NCBI GenBank assembly: GCA_003599025.1
Contig: QZIL01000025.1
Span: forward strand, 1 to 53,094
Direction of reading: 5' to 3'
DNA: 53,094 nt
Origin: Nitrospiraceae bacterium
Lineage (GTDB): Bacteria; Nitrospirota; Thermodesulfovibrionia; UBA6902
Shown here: piece after piece, positions 16,013 through 24,065 of the stretch
Layout of the letters: each line of letters starts with the position of its first letter
Position numbering within the stretch: the stretch's first letter is position 1
Made by a program: the position numbers and the translations under genes
Notes under the pieces: generated by a model
The model's input: the letters and a program-made list of their open reading frames with translations, nothing else
Database searches by the model: none
Told to the model about the DNA's origin: nothing

Positions 16013-16594
16013 TTACTTGCTATTATAAGTAATCTTCTCACACATCCTGTCATAAACCTCCTCGATTCTCTCCTCCTCCGACCGGAAAATATCCTCCTGA
16101 TCAAGTCCGTGAAGTTTCAGTAACCGCCCCTCAGTAACATTGTGGTCCTCCAGAGAACCATCTCCCAATATATGAAGAATCTTAAGAGGGTATGACCGCA
16201 GAGTACGGCAAACCAGAAAAGTCCTGTGACAATTTACCGGGTCTTTCTCTGCACACATTAAAGTAATCCGGCAGTCTTTCATTGCCTTAAGAATACGGGT
16301 TATCCCGGTCTGGTAATTCTCAGTCTCTTTCAGCAGACCGTAATTTAAATTTCCGTCTATGTAACATTCAGGGTCTTCTACTCTTGCACCAAGGTATTTA
16401 CCTGAAAAGATATATGAGATGTTGTTATCAGTCAGGACCTTATTTAAATTGTCTTTTTTGAATTCCGGTTTATATTTGCTGTATGGAGCAGAGCGGACAT
16501 CGGCGAGAGCGGTAATTTCATAACTCTTGAGAATCCTGATAAAGTCTTTGACAGAGAAGGAAGCGTATCCGATTGTGAATAGATTATTTGTCAT
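16013..16594 (-). CDS. DUF488 family protein
   Basis: A 193-residue protein with the DUF488 signature: LFTIGYASFSVKDFIRILKS, LADVRSAPYSKYKPEF, YLGARVEDPECYIDG, and ITLMCAEKDPVNCHRTFLVC. The last motif (CAE-K-P-NCHR) is the most conserved in the family and suggests a thiol or metal-dependent activity, but no reaction is established. It is divergent from the GIY-YIG gene over 53 bp. A TATTATA stretch lies about 7 nt before the ATG and there is no clear ribosome binding site. Confidence 0.85.
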   Translation of the reverse strand: MTNNLFTIGYASFSVKDFIRILKSYEITALADVRSAPYSKYKPEFKKDNLNKVLTDNNISYIFSGKYLGARVEDPECYIDGNLNYGLLKETENYQTGITRILKAMKDCRITLMCAEKDPVNCHRTFLVCRTLRSYPLKILHILGDGSLEDHNVTEGRLLKLHGLDQEDIFRSEEERIEEVYDRMCEKITYNSK

Positions 16595-16647
16595 GAATGT
16601 ATAATAACAGGGATGATATTACAATAAGTTTATAAACGCTGAGTTAT

Positions 16648-16968
16648 ATGAAATCAAAATATAAACACATGATTAAGCAAATGCAGGTCAGGGAAGACAC
16701 AGCATCCGCAAAAAAAGCTGAGCAATGGACAGTCTATATTCTCAGGTGTAAGGACAGTACTCTATATACAGGCATAACGATAGATTTAGAAAGAAGAGTA
16801 AAACAGCACAATGATGGAAAAGGATCAAAATATACTTATAGCAGACGACCTGTTACCGTTGTTTATAAAGAAAATAAAATGGGCAGAGCCAATGCTTTGG
16901 TCAGAGAAGCTGAAATCAAACACTATTCTAAGGATAAAAAAGAACAGCTGGTCAGCGCCCTTCATTAA
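16648..16968 (+). CDS. GIY-YIG nuclease superfamily protein (UPF0213-like)
   Basis: A 106-residue single-domain protein. The GIY-YIG core reads WTVYILRCKDSTLYTGITID, then LERRVKQHNDGKGSKYTYSR, and the C-terminal part has ALVREAEIKHYSKDKKEQLV. The Y-Y-T-G-I core, the arginine of RRVKQH and the glutamate of REAEIK correspond to the catalytic residues of the family. About 27 residues precede the domain (MKSKYKHMIKQMQ...), and internal ATGs at codons 8 and 12 are alternative starts. Small proteins of this type probably act on DNA repair or structured nucleic acid, but a role is not shown. Confidence 0.85.
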   Translation: MKSKYKHMIKQMQVREDTASAKKAEQWTVYILRCKDSTLYTGITIDLERRVKQHNDGKGSKYTYSRRPVTVVYKENKMGRANALVREAEIKHYSKDKKEQLVSALH

Positions 16969-17089
16969 ATTCCTGCGATCAAAATCATCGGTCAGATGCA
17001 GCTATGAAGCGCTTTGTGCGGAGAACTGACCCTCTTGCAAAGGAGCGGGGAACGTTCCCGAATTCCCGTTGTGTGTCAGTTTAAAAGAG

Positions 17090-17121
17090 GCGGGGACGGT
17101 ATCGACAGAAGCCGTCCCCGC
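17090..17121 (-). terminator. Terminator after the VIT/VWA gene
   Basis: On the minus strand, GCGGGGACGG and CCGTCCCCGC form a perfect 10-bp GC-rich stem with a 12-nt loop, followed by CTCTTTTAAA. The hairpin starts 8 nt after the stop codon of the 17130-19445 gene. Confidence 0.6.
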
Positions 17122-17129
17122 TATCTGGT

Positions 17130-19445
17130 TTATGAACTGAATTTAAATGTAACCGTCACCCTTGTTTCTTTCATTCCTGAGCTGACCGGAAATTGCCATT
17201 TTGCAAGTCTGCCAGTAAGACAGTTATGATTGTCATCCATCATCTTGTTATCCGGGATATGCTTTACGCTTTTCACCGTGCCGTCAGGACTAACAATAAA
17301 CTCCATCCTGATTTCTCCCTGCCTGGCGGTTCTCAGATAACATCTGCGTACATCTTCAAGATGAGTCTCAATTATCGCGGCAACCGCTTTTTTATCAGCA
17401 CCGCCTGATACGGAAAGCTCCCTGATACTGACATTCTCTTTGACCTTTTCTTCCTTTGCCGGTTCTCCATAGCCAGGTGCCATGCTCTCTGCTGTGAACA
17501 TCTTTTCTCTCAAGACAACAGGGCCTGAAGCAAACCTCGCAGCGTAATTTCCCACCGCGTAATCCGAAACTCCCTGCGGCAGAGTAAGCGGCTGTTTGAT
17601 GACTGTGAGCTTTCCGTCTTTATTCCGTACCTCTTTGTCAACAGCCACAAAAGATGTATATGCAGTCAGCAGGTTATAAGTCAGTCCCAGGCCGGTCACC
17701 TCATTTACGCGTTCATCGTCATGACGGAGCATATTGTAGTCAGAAAGCAATTTAATGCGATGGCGTGCCCACAAATATCGCAGGGCCGCATTGTTATCTG
17801 AAGCTCTGACCTCACCGGCATTGATTACACGTATCCATTCCTTATTTCCTGATATACCTCTTAGTGTGATTTTACCGGATCCGTCTCCCCGCCATTTGCC
17901 GAAAACAATAACCGGCCGATCTGCCAGTACGTCAGGGAGGCTCTCCGGTTCAATGTCATACACACTAAATTTGCCGAAGACCACTTTAATATCAGTCAGC
18001 ACAGGAGTCTGAATCAGCTTTCTGAAGGCGTCTGCTTTCGCAGCAGCCTCTTGCGTCTTCGTAATGATAAACGGTTCACCCATTCCGGCATGCGCTATGC
18101 CCTCGATAAGATGACGGTTGACGCTTGAGCCGATACCGAATGCAAACATATTGGCATTACCCAGATTGCCGCGTATCAGATCAAACACCTCCTCTTCCAC
18201 TGTCACATAACCATCCGTCGCGATAACGACTGTCCTTGAATATCCCTCAGCCTCAGGCAGCGCCAGGGCCCTTTTAAGCGCTGGCAGCAGCTCAGTGCCC
18301 CCTCCACCACTCTGGGCCTCAATAAAGCTGACGGCCCGGCTGATATTGGCTGAAACAGCAGGCACAGAGGATTCCGACATGAGCGATGAGCCGCCTGCAA
18401 AGAGCAGTACATTAAACCTGTCTGAAGGCCTGAGATTCGATATCAGGTCCCTTAAGAGCGTTTTTGAGACATCCAGAGGAAACCCGTGCATGGAGCCGGA
18501 CACATCCACAATAAATATATATTCACGTCCCGGGATCTCGGACTGTTTCACCCTTGCAGGAGGCTGCATCATCAGCAGAAAGAAATTCTCCTTCTCGCCC
18601 CTGTACAAAAGCAGGCCGGACTCTGTCTGCTCACCAGCCAGTCGGTATTTAAGAACATAGTCGCGGTTGCCGCCATGTTTTTCAGAGCTGTCGAGTTTAA
18701 CGTATGCGGTGGAACTGGTTTCATACTTGATATTGACCTTGTGTGAATCAGAGGATATTTTCTGAATGGTAAGTCCTGCCGCGATGCTGATATTGATATC
18801 AAAGCTATAGTTCGGCATTTCCCCTTCATAGAGATAGGGGTTCTGTACCCACTTCTCAGATTCATGGACTGACTTCTCTGTCTGATTGGAGTAGCGGGGG
18901 CCAACGACCGTCGGATAGACAAATTCATACGTCCTGTCTGTCGGCACAAGCAGTTCCGTATAACTCAGCTCTACTTTCACAATGTCACCCGGCATGATAT
19001 TGGCAACATTCATCTGAAATACATTCGGCCGCTGCTGCTCCAGCAGGGAGGCGCTTTGTCCGTTCTGCCTCGCCTGCTCATATTCCTGCCTCGCCTCATC
19101 CCTCTTCCTGACCACTGCATTGATTACCCGCTCTCCGATAGTCATCTTCATTCCATATACAGCCGCCTTTGTCGAGGCCGGGAATATGTAGATGGCCTCA
19201 ATCGGCTGCCTGCCCTCATTCATATAAACCTGTGTAACTCTGACATCGGCTATGACACCTGAAATTCTCACGTCAGCAGATGTGGATTTCAGCGGCAGCC
19301 GGTCTGCCTCAGTGTCATCAGATTGAACAAAGAAATAAGGGGAAAGGGTTTTGTCAGCAGACTCTGCCTGCCGGGCATTTGCTTTCATTACAGGCAATAT
19401 CAACAATGCCAGAATGAGCAGGACAAGATTTTTAAGGCTTTTCAT
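17130..19445 (-). CDS. Exported VIT and VWA domain protein with AgmX/PglI-like C-terminal domain
   Basis: A 771-residue protein. A signal peptide (residues 1-25, MKSLKNLVLLILALLILPVM) leads to a VIT domain (about 40-170; ISGVIADVRVTQVYMNEG, IYIFPASTKAAVYGMKM, VANIMPGDIVKVELSYTELL). A von Willebrand A domain spans about 308-480 with an intact MIDAS start, DVSGS at 314-318, and GGGTELLPAL. The last 85 residues (ETHLEDVRRCYLRTARQGEI through FIVSPDGTVKSVKH) match the AgmX/PglI C-terminal domain, a TonB-like fold that starts with a helix and paired cysteines. It is probably a periplasmic or surface adhesion/assembly protein; the metal-dependent ligand is unknown. GAGGAGG precedes the ATG. Confidence 0.88.
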   Translation of the reverse strand: MKSLKNLVLLILALLILPVMKANARQAESADKTLSPYFFVQSDDTEADRLPLKSTSADVRISGVIADVRVTQVYMNEGRQPIEAIYIFPASTKAAVYGMKMTIGERVINAVVRKRDEARQEYEQARQNGQSASLLEQQRPNVFQMNVANIMPGDIVKVELSYTELLVPTDRTYEFVYPTVVGPRYSNQTEKSVHESEKWVQNPYLYEGEMPNYSFDINISIAAGLTIQKISSDSHKVNIKYETSSTAYVKLDSSEKHGGNRDYVLKYRLAGEQTESGLLLYRGEKENFFLLMMQPPARVKQSEIPGREYIFIVDVSGSMHGFPLDVSKTLLRDLISNLRPSDRFNVLLFAGGSSLMSESSVPAVSANISRAVSFIEAQSGGGGTELLPALKRALALPEAEGYSRTVVIATDGYVTVEEEVFDLIRGNLGNANMFAFGIGSSVNRHLIEGIAHAGMGEPFIITKTQEAAAKADAFRKLIQTPVLTDIKVVFGKFSVYDIEPESLPDVLADRPVIVFGKWRGDGSGKITLRGISGNKEWIRVINAGEVRASDNNAALRYLWARHRIKLLSDYNMLRHDDERVNEVTGLGLTYNLLTAYTSFVAVDKEVRNKDGKLTVIKQPLTLPQGVSDYAVGNYAARFASGPVVLREKMFTAESMAPGYGEPAKEEKVKENVSIRELSVSGGADKKAVAAIIETHLEDVRRCYLRTARQGEIRMEFIVSPDGTVKSVKHIPDNKMMDDNHNCLTGRLAKWQFPVSSGMKETRVTVTFKFSS

Positions 19446-19622
19446 ATTAGACCTCCTCTGATTAAATTCCGCTGAAAGCTATCAGCTGATGGCTGCCAGC
19501 TATTTAATTAGACAACGGAGGCAAGAGAAAAGTTCCCAGGGATGCTTATCGAGTTATGAAAACGGGGAAAGCAGGTACATTTAGCCTGGTATACACCGGA
19601 CAGAACAAATCAATTCCACAGA

Positions 19623-19886
19623 TCAGATGTGAATTACATCCTTGAAAAATATTTTTATGATTTTAATAATTCTCCCGGAATAATAATAGAAGGCCCATAA
19701 GATACCAATCATAACAGCATAATTTAGAAGCCTGCTCCAATTAAACTTCTTTTTTGTCTGAAGTTTCTCTATCATCTTAAGCTGTTCTTCAGGCGTTTGC
19801 AGTATCCTCCCGCACGCCACACATCTCATGGCGCCCTTGATCACAGTTCTTCCGCAGTATGGACAGTTGTCGAATTTATTATCCAT
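19623..19886 (-). CDS. Zinc-ribbon membrane protein
   Basis: An 87-residue protein with an N-terminal zinc ribbon made of CPYC (8-11) and CVAC (22-25), a short basic linker and one transmembrane segment (LLNYAVMIGILWAFYYYSG). The tail is lysine- and isoleucine-rich. GGAGGAAATGG directly before this ATG decides the start; the open frame upstream to 20024 is not supported. An out-of-frame ATG 4 nt earlier would stop after three codons. Function unknown; a membrane-tethered zinc ribbon could bind a protein partner or nucleic acid. Confidence 0.7.
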   Translation of the reverse strand: MDNKFDNCPYCGRTVIKGAMRCVACGRILQTPEEQLKMIEKLQTKKKFNWSRLLNYAVMIGILWAFYYYSGRIIKIIKIFFKDVIHI

Positions 19887-20074
19887 CCATTTCCTCCAGT
19901 TATTTATTCGGCTATTAATACATTGAAACTTTACTGATCTGTTAAAACATGAAATTGACAACCTGACACACATAAGCAGACATTCATCGTGCAATAAAGG
20001 CACGGACTTTTGCCATTTTGGCATAAACTGTCACCTGTACTGTTCACATACTGCTTTTTTACAGCCTATTATTG

Positions 20075-20090
20075 TGGCATCCCTTTTGCT
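20075..20090 (+). promoter_or_regulatory. Sigma-54-type promoter for the PAS protein
   Basis: TGGCATCCCTTTTGCT matches the -24/-12 consensus (TGGCAY...TTGCW): GG at 20076-20077 and GC at 20088-20089 have exactly 10 nt between them. The gene starts 114 nt downstream. The rest of the gap between 19887 and 20203 shows no other feature. Confidence 0.6.
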
Positions 20091-20203
20091 TCTATCTAAA
20101 AGGCGGCTTAATGATGATGCACGATTAGCCGATGTAAAATTATAATTAAGAGCATGTAAGTGAACCCGCTTACTCTCAATCACTTGAAGATGAGGTTCAT
20201 CTC

Positions 20204-20821
20204 ATGAAGTTACAGAAGAAAAGAGAGCACATGTCACTCCCGGAATTGATCGCAGATATCATAAAACAGGGAATTTTCGAGGCTATCGGAGATGCTGTAA
20301 GCATACAGGACACTGACTTCAGGATCTTATACCAGAATGCGAAGGCAAAAGAAATTATCGGTGACCATGTCGGCGAATACTGTTACAGGGCATTCGAGCG
20401 GAGGGAGGAGATATGTGTAAATTGTCCGCTGGCTTTAACTCTTACGGATGGAGTCGTGAGGACAGCGGAAAGGCAAAACCCGTTTGTCGAGCCTCCCTTG
20501 TTCATTGAAATCACGACATCAGCATTAAGGGACGCAGAAGGTAAAATCATAGCAGGCACTGAGGTGGTGCGAAATATCACCGACCGCAAGATGCTTGAAA
20601 AAGAAAGGGAGAAGTTGATCCATGAACTGGCAGAGGCCCTGACTGCGGTCAAGACACTAAGAGGTCTGCTCCCGCTTTGCGCCTCCTGCAAAAAAGTCCG
20701 TGATGACAAAGGCTACTGGACCCAGGTTGATGAATATATCAGTGAACATTCAGAAGCAGAGATCACTCACGGATATTGCCCTGATTGCGAGAGAAAGTAT
20801 TTTCCTACAAACTTCAAATAG
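20204..20821 (+). CDS. PAS domain protein with C-terminal Cys4 module
   Basis: A 205-residue soluble protein. A PAS domain spans about residues 15-130 (AIGDAVSIQDTDFRILYQNA, FVEPPLFIEITTSALRDAEG, AGTEVVRNITDRK), with a cysteine pair inside it (EICVNCPLAL) after CYRAF. A coiled-coil helix (KMLEKEREKLIHELAEALTA) follows. The last 40 residues form a module, LLPLCASCKKVRDDKGYW to YCPDCERKYFP, with two CxxC pairs that could bind zinc; this module is common at the end of sensors in Nitrospirota and deltaproteobacteria. No kinase or output enzyme domain is present, so it may act by protein contact. A sigma-54 promoter upstream suggests activator-dependent expression. Confidence 0.8.
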   Translation: MKLQKKREHMSLPELIADIIKQGIFEAIGDAVSIQDTDFRILYQNAKAKEIIGDHVGEYCYRAFERREEICVNCPLALTLTDGVVRTAERQNPFVEPPLFIEITTSALRDAEGKIIAGTEVVRNITDRKMLEKEREKLIHELAEALTAVKTLRGLLPLCASCKKVRDDKGYWTQVDEYISEHSEAEITHGYCPDCERKYFPTNFK

Positions 20822-20826
20822 ATTTC

Positions 20827-21756
20827 TTAATGAAGCCTGAGCTCAGTATTCATCACTTTTAATCTAATCTCAACATCACCTCCGGCAGAAGGCAAGGCGG
20901 TCTCTTCTACAACCTCACCAAGAAACTTCATGGCTTCCTTGAGTTCCTTCACTTTAGTTGAATTAAGTATGACAGTAAAGAACAGCTTATTATCAACAGA
21001 CTCAGACCTGATAATTTCACCGCCGAGTTTCCTTACCGCTTTTTCTATATCCTGACTCACCGTTAAAGTATCTTTAACAAATAAGGTCATACCCATTGCC
21101 TGTTTATCCGCTTCAGCCGCCTTCATCATAACTGAAGGCGCCAAAGACCTCATCTCCCTTTTCATACGAAAGTCCGCGGCCCCGGACTCTTCCAGCCGGA
21201 CAGTCTCCTTCTCGGGAGGGCTGACAGCCTCTTCCGCCATTCCGGCAGCAGGGACACGGTCTTCAGGCTCACTCGCTTGTGATGCCGGTGCAGGAACCAC
21301 TGCAAGTAGTTCTTTTTCAGCAGGGACCTTCGCCAGTTCAGGTATATCTTTCTTTTCTGACTCCTGAATATCAACAGACGGTGAGGTAAATGGTTGGGGC
21401 TGTGTTATTTCAGGCTCAACGGCATTAAACACATAGAATGCAGTGACCGCAATTGCGACAGTTGCAAATACCTCAAGCGGGACTTTTATGTGGAGAGGAT
21501 AAAACAGTTTCTGAAGAATTCCCTTCTTTTTTGCTGCCTCTTCCCTCACCCTGGTCATCACCTTTTGCCTGAGCCAGGGCGGAGGTTCTGCTTCTTCGAT
21601 GCTCTTAGTAAGAGCGATCGTCTTTCTAAGGTCCTCAAGGGCAAGACTGCATTTTGGACAGGCCTTAAGATGTTCCTCTACCTGCGTCATTTCCCCGATG
21701 GAAAGTTCTTCTTCCATAAAGGCAGACAATTTTTCCTGTATATCACGGCAATCCAT
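20827..21756 (-). CDS. Membrane anti-sigma factor, zinc-finger HC2 type, with DUF2275-like domain
   Basis: A 309-residue protein. The anti-sigma zinc finger (residues 1-40) shows MDCRDIQEKLSAFMEEEL and H29-x3-C33-x2-C36 (HLKACPKC). One transmembrane span follows (about 95-115, VFATVAIAVTAFYVFNAV), then a proline/glutamate-rich periplasmic linker, and a C-terminal domain (MTLFVKDTLTVSQDIEKAVR to EIRLKVMNTELRL) resembling DUF2275, often found on such regulators. Its ATG begins right after the stop of the ECF sigma gene, the usual sigma/anti-sigma arrangement. It should hold the sigma factor at the membrane until an envelope signal arrives. Confidence 0.88.
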   Translation of the reverse strand: MDCRDIQEKLSAFMEEELSIGEMTQVEEHLKACPKCSLALEDLRKTIALTKSIEEAEPPPWLRQKVMTRVREEAAKKKGILQKLFYPLHIKVPLEVFATVAIAVTAFYVFNAVEPEITQPQPFTSPSVDIQESEKKDIPELAKVPAEKELLAVVPAPASQASEPEDRVPAAGMAEEAVSPPEKETVRLEESGAADFRMKREMRSLAPSVMMKAAEADKQAMGMTLFVKDTLTVSQDIEKAVRKLGGEIIRSESVDNKLFFTVILNSTKVKELKEAMKFLGEVVEETALPSAGGDVEIRLKVMNTELRLH

Positions 21757-22368
21757 TTACAATTCTCCCAGCTGCCTTTTCAAACAACTTCTCAGAGACT
21801 CACGTGCCCTGTGAAGCCTTGATTTAACTGTGCCTTCCGCCAGCATCAGCATATCACAAATCTGATTGTAGGAAAAACCCTGGATGTCCCTGAGCACAAC
21901 AACGTCCCGGAACTCGTCGTCCAGTGACTTGATGCACTCCTGGACCCGCTGCTGCATCTGATGACTTTCGAGTCTGTCCGGCACCGGTACATCATTTGAC
22001 GGAGGGTCCATCTCCCCGTCATTCGCAGTGACCGGATCATTGATAGAATACGGTTCCCTGCGGGCCCTCGCCTTTATCTGCTTCAGCCTGTTTCTGGACA
22101 GATTAATAACAATGGTGCATAGCCATGTTGAAAAGCTGGAGTTTCCCCTGAAGCCCTTTATGTTCTTATACGCAGACACAAAGGCATCCTGCACAACCTC
22201 TGCAGCCTCGTTATAATCTCCTGTCATCCTGAGTGAAATATTAAACATCTTCTTCTGGTGCCTGACAACGATCTGCTCAAAGGCGTCAACATCGCCCTTC
22301 TGACAGCGCAATACTGTCTCATAGTCAGGATCAGTGTCATTTGTCATGGCTTCATTCTTATTAGACAA
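21757..22368 (-). CDS. ECF-family RNA polymerase sigma factor
   Basis: A 203-residue sigma-70 family member with region 2 (FEQIVVRHQKKMFNISLRMT, DYNEAAEVVQDAFVSAYKNI, FRGNSSFSTWLCTIVINLSR) and region 4 (PDRLESHQMQQRVQECIKSL, DDEFRDVVVLRDIQGFSYNQ, EGTVKSRLHRARESLR). Regions 1 and 3 are absent, as expected for the extracytoplasmic-function group. It pairs with the adjacent membrane anti-sigma factor. The group is similar to RpoE/SigW-like factors that respond to envelope stress, but the regulon cannot be read from here. Confidence 0.93.
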   Translation of the reverse strand: MSNKNEAMTNDTDPDYETVLRCQKGDVDAFEQIVVRHQKKMFNISLRMTGDYNEAAEVVQDAFVSAYKNIKGFRGNSSFSTWLCTIVINLSRNRLKQIKARARREPYSINDPVTANDGEMDPPSNDVPVPDRLESHQMQQRVQECIKSLDDEFRDVVVLRDIQGFSYNQICDMLMLAEGTVKSRLHRARESLRSCLKRQLGEL

Positions 22369-22637
22369 CTGTCGGTGATGAAATGTTCCATACTGATAAT
22401 AAGCGATAGCTTTCCGGACGGCACTAAATTATAAGTCCTGCAGTCGAGGTTTAATCCAATATCCCATCGCATTGTAAAGGTGTTACGGCAAGGCCGCTCT
22501 CCTGATTTATGCAACATTAAGGTTTAGTTACCAATGTCTGCATTATTCGGGGTAATACGTCCGTCCCGATAGTTCTGCGGGATGTATTCAATGCATATAT
22601 ATCGGGATATATGCACATGTTTCAAAGTAAACAGGAG

Positions 22638-24065
22638 TTATTTAAACTCGTCCCTAAGCTGCGCTTTTTCCTGGTCAGCGACAACAACAAGGACATAATT
22701 CTCCGGGTCCAGATATTTCTTTGCTACCCTGAGTACATCCTCACGGGTCACGCTGTTTATGTATTGAGGGTAGTTATCAATGTAATCGCTGCCCAGCCCG
22801 TAATACTCGACCGCAACGAGAAACCCGGCAATGCGAGCGCCTGTTTCGATCCTCATGGGGAAGCTCCCTGTGAGAAAGGACCTTGCATCAGAGAGTTCCT
22901 CATCTGTTACAGGAGTGCTTCTGATCATATTGATTTCCTTAAGCACCTCTTCTATCGCAATATTGGCTGACTCGTTTTTTGTCTGAAGCTCCGTCTGAAA
23001 AGTGCCACCGTATCTGTCGGCGCCAAAATAGCTGCGGATGTCATATACAAGACCTTTATTGTCCCTTATGTTCTGCATAAGCCTTGATGAAAACCCGCCG
23101 CCCCCCAGTATATAATTCATCACCGACACAGCATAGTAGTCAGGGTTGTCCCTGCTCACACCTGCATGGCCAAGTATGATATTGGCCTGGGTAAGGTCCT
23201 TGTCAATTGTTATGGTTTTTCTCTCCTTTGTTATATTAATCTTTTGCGGAGAAACCCCTGAATGTCCTGCACGATTCCAGCTGTTCAGATACTTCTGAAT
23301 AAGCTGCTCTATCTCCTCATTTGTTATATCTCCTACAACAGCCATTACTGAATTCTCAGGGACATAGTATCCTGCGTGAAAATCAACCAGGTCATCTCTT
23401 GTTATCGAGTCAATGGTCTCGACTGTTCCTGTAATCAGCCTGCCGTAAGGATGTTCTCCGAACACAGCCTTCTTAAATTCCCTTGATGAAATATAACCCG
23501 GGTCATCCTCCTGGGACCGCAGCCCGCCCTTTATTCGCTCCTTCTTCTTCTGGATTTCAACTTCAGGGAAAGAGGGATTGAGAATTATGTCTGAAAGCAG
23601 ATCAAATCCAAGGTCAATGTCCTTTTTCAGGACAGACAGACTGGCAGTAATAAAGTCCCCTCCTCCTGATGCGCCTACAGAGCCTCCGACAAAGTCTATT
23701 TCTTCGCTTATCTGACGGGCCGTCCTGTTTGTTGTGCCTTCCGTCAGAAGGCCAGCTGTGAGACTTGCAAGGCCCGCTTTGTCAGCGGGTTCATAAAGAT
23801 TTCCGGCCTTGATACCAACCGACACCCTCACAACAGGTACGTTATGCCTCTCCACGACCAGAAGAGTGAGACCGTTTTTAAGCACCTGGCGCTTTACATC
23901 AAGTGCGTAAGCAGCAGTGAACAGTGAACAGTGAACAGTGAACAGCAAAAACAAAATGACTAGAAGTTGAGAAATTGAGAAGTTGAGCTTAGCTTCCCAT
24001 CTTCTTAACTTCTTATCTTCTGACTTCCGACTTCTGACTTCTTTTATTAATTTCTCATTTGTCAC
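22638..24065 (-). CDS. M16 peptidase-family protein lacking the zinc motif
   Basis: A 475-residue M16 homologue. Where active members have HxxEH, this protein has LASLTAGLLTEGT, so it is probably the non-catalytic partner of the adjacent active M16 protein, as in two-subunit M16B peptidases. The R/Y substrate-binding segment of the C-terminal half is present (LGGGGFSSRLMQNIRDNKGL, then VYDIRSYF). The N-terminus is odd: about 55 residues precede the mature start ALDVKRQVLKNG, with a signal-peptide core FTVHCSLFTAAYA that is encoded by tandem TTCACTG-type repeats. The ATG overlaps the TGA of the upstream gene. Confidence 0.9.
   Translation of the reverse strand: MTNEKLIKEVRSRKSEDKKLRRWEAKLNFSISQLLVILFLLFTVHCSLFTAAYALDVKRQVLKNGLTLLVVERHNVPVVRVSVGIKAGNLYEPADKAGLASLTAGLLTEGTTNRTARQISEEIDFVGGSVGASGGGDFITASLSVLKKDIDLGFDLLSDIILNPSFPEVEIQKKKERIKGGLRSQEDDPGYISSREFKKAVFGEHPYGRLITGTVETIDSITRDDLVDFHAGYYVPENSVMAVVGDITNEEIEQLIQKYLNSWNRAGHSGVSPQKINITKERKTITIDKDLTQANIILGHAGVSRDNPDYYAVSVMNYILGGGGFSSRLMQNIRDNKGLVYDIRSYFGADRYGGTFQTELQTKNESANIAIEEVLKEINMIRSTPVTDEELSDARSFLTGSFPMRIETGARIAGFLVAVEYYGLGSDYIDNYPQYINSVTREDVLRVAKKYLDPENYVLVVVADQEKAQLRDEFK

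Noticed and set aside
22592-22615. Inverted repeat TGCATATAT / ATATATGCA downstream of the M16 pair
   Set aside because: It could be a terminator stem, but it is AT-only with no following T-run, so function is not supported.
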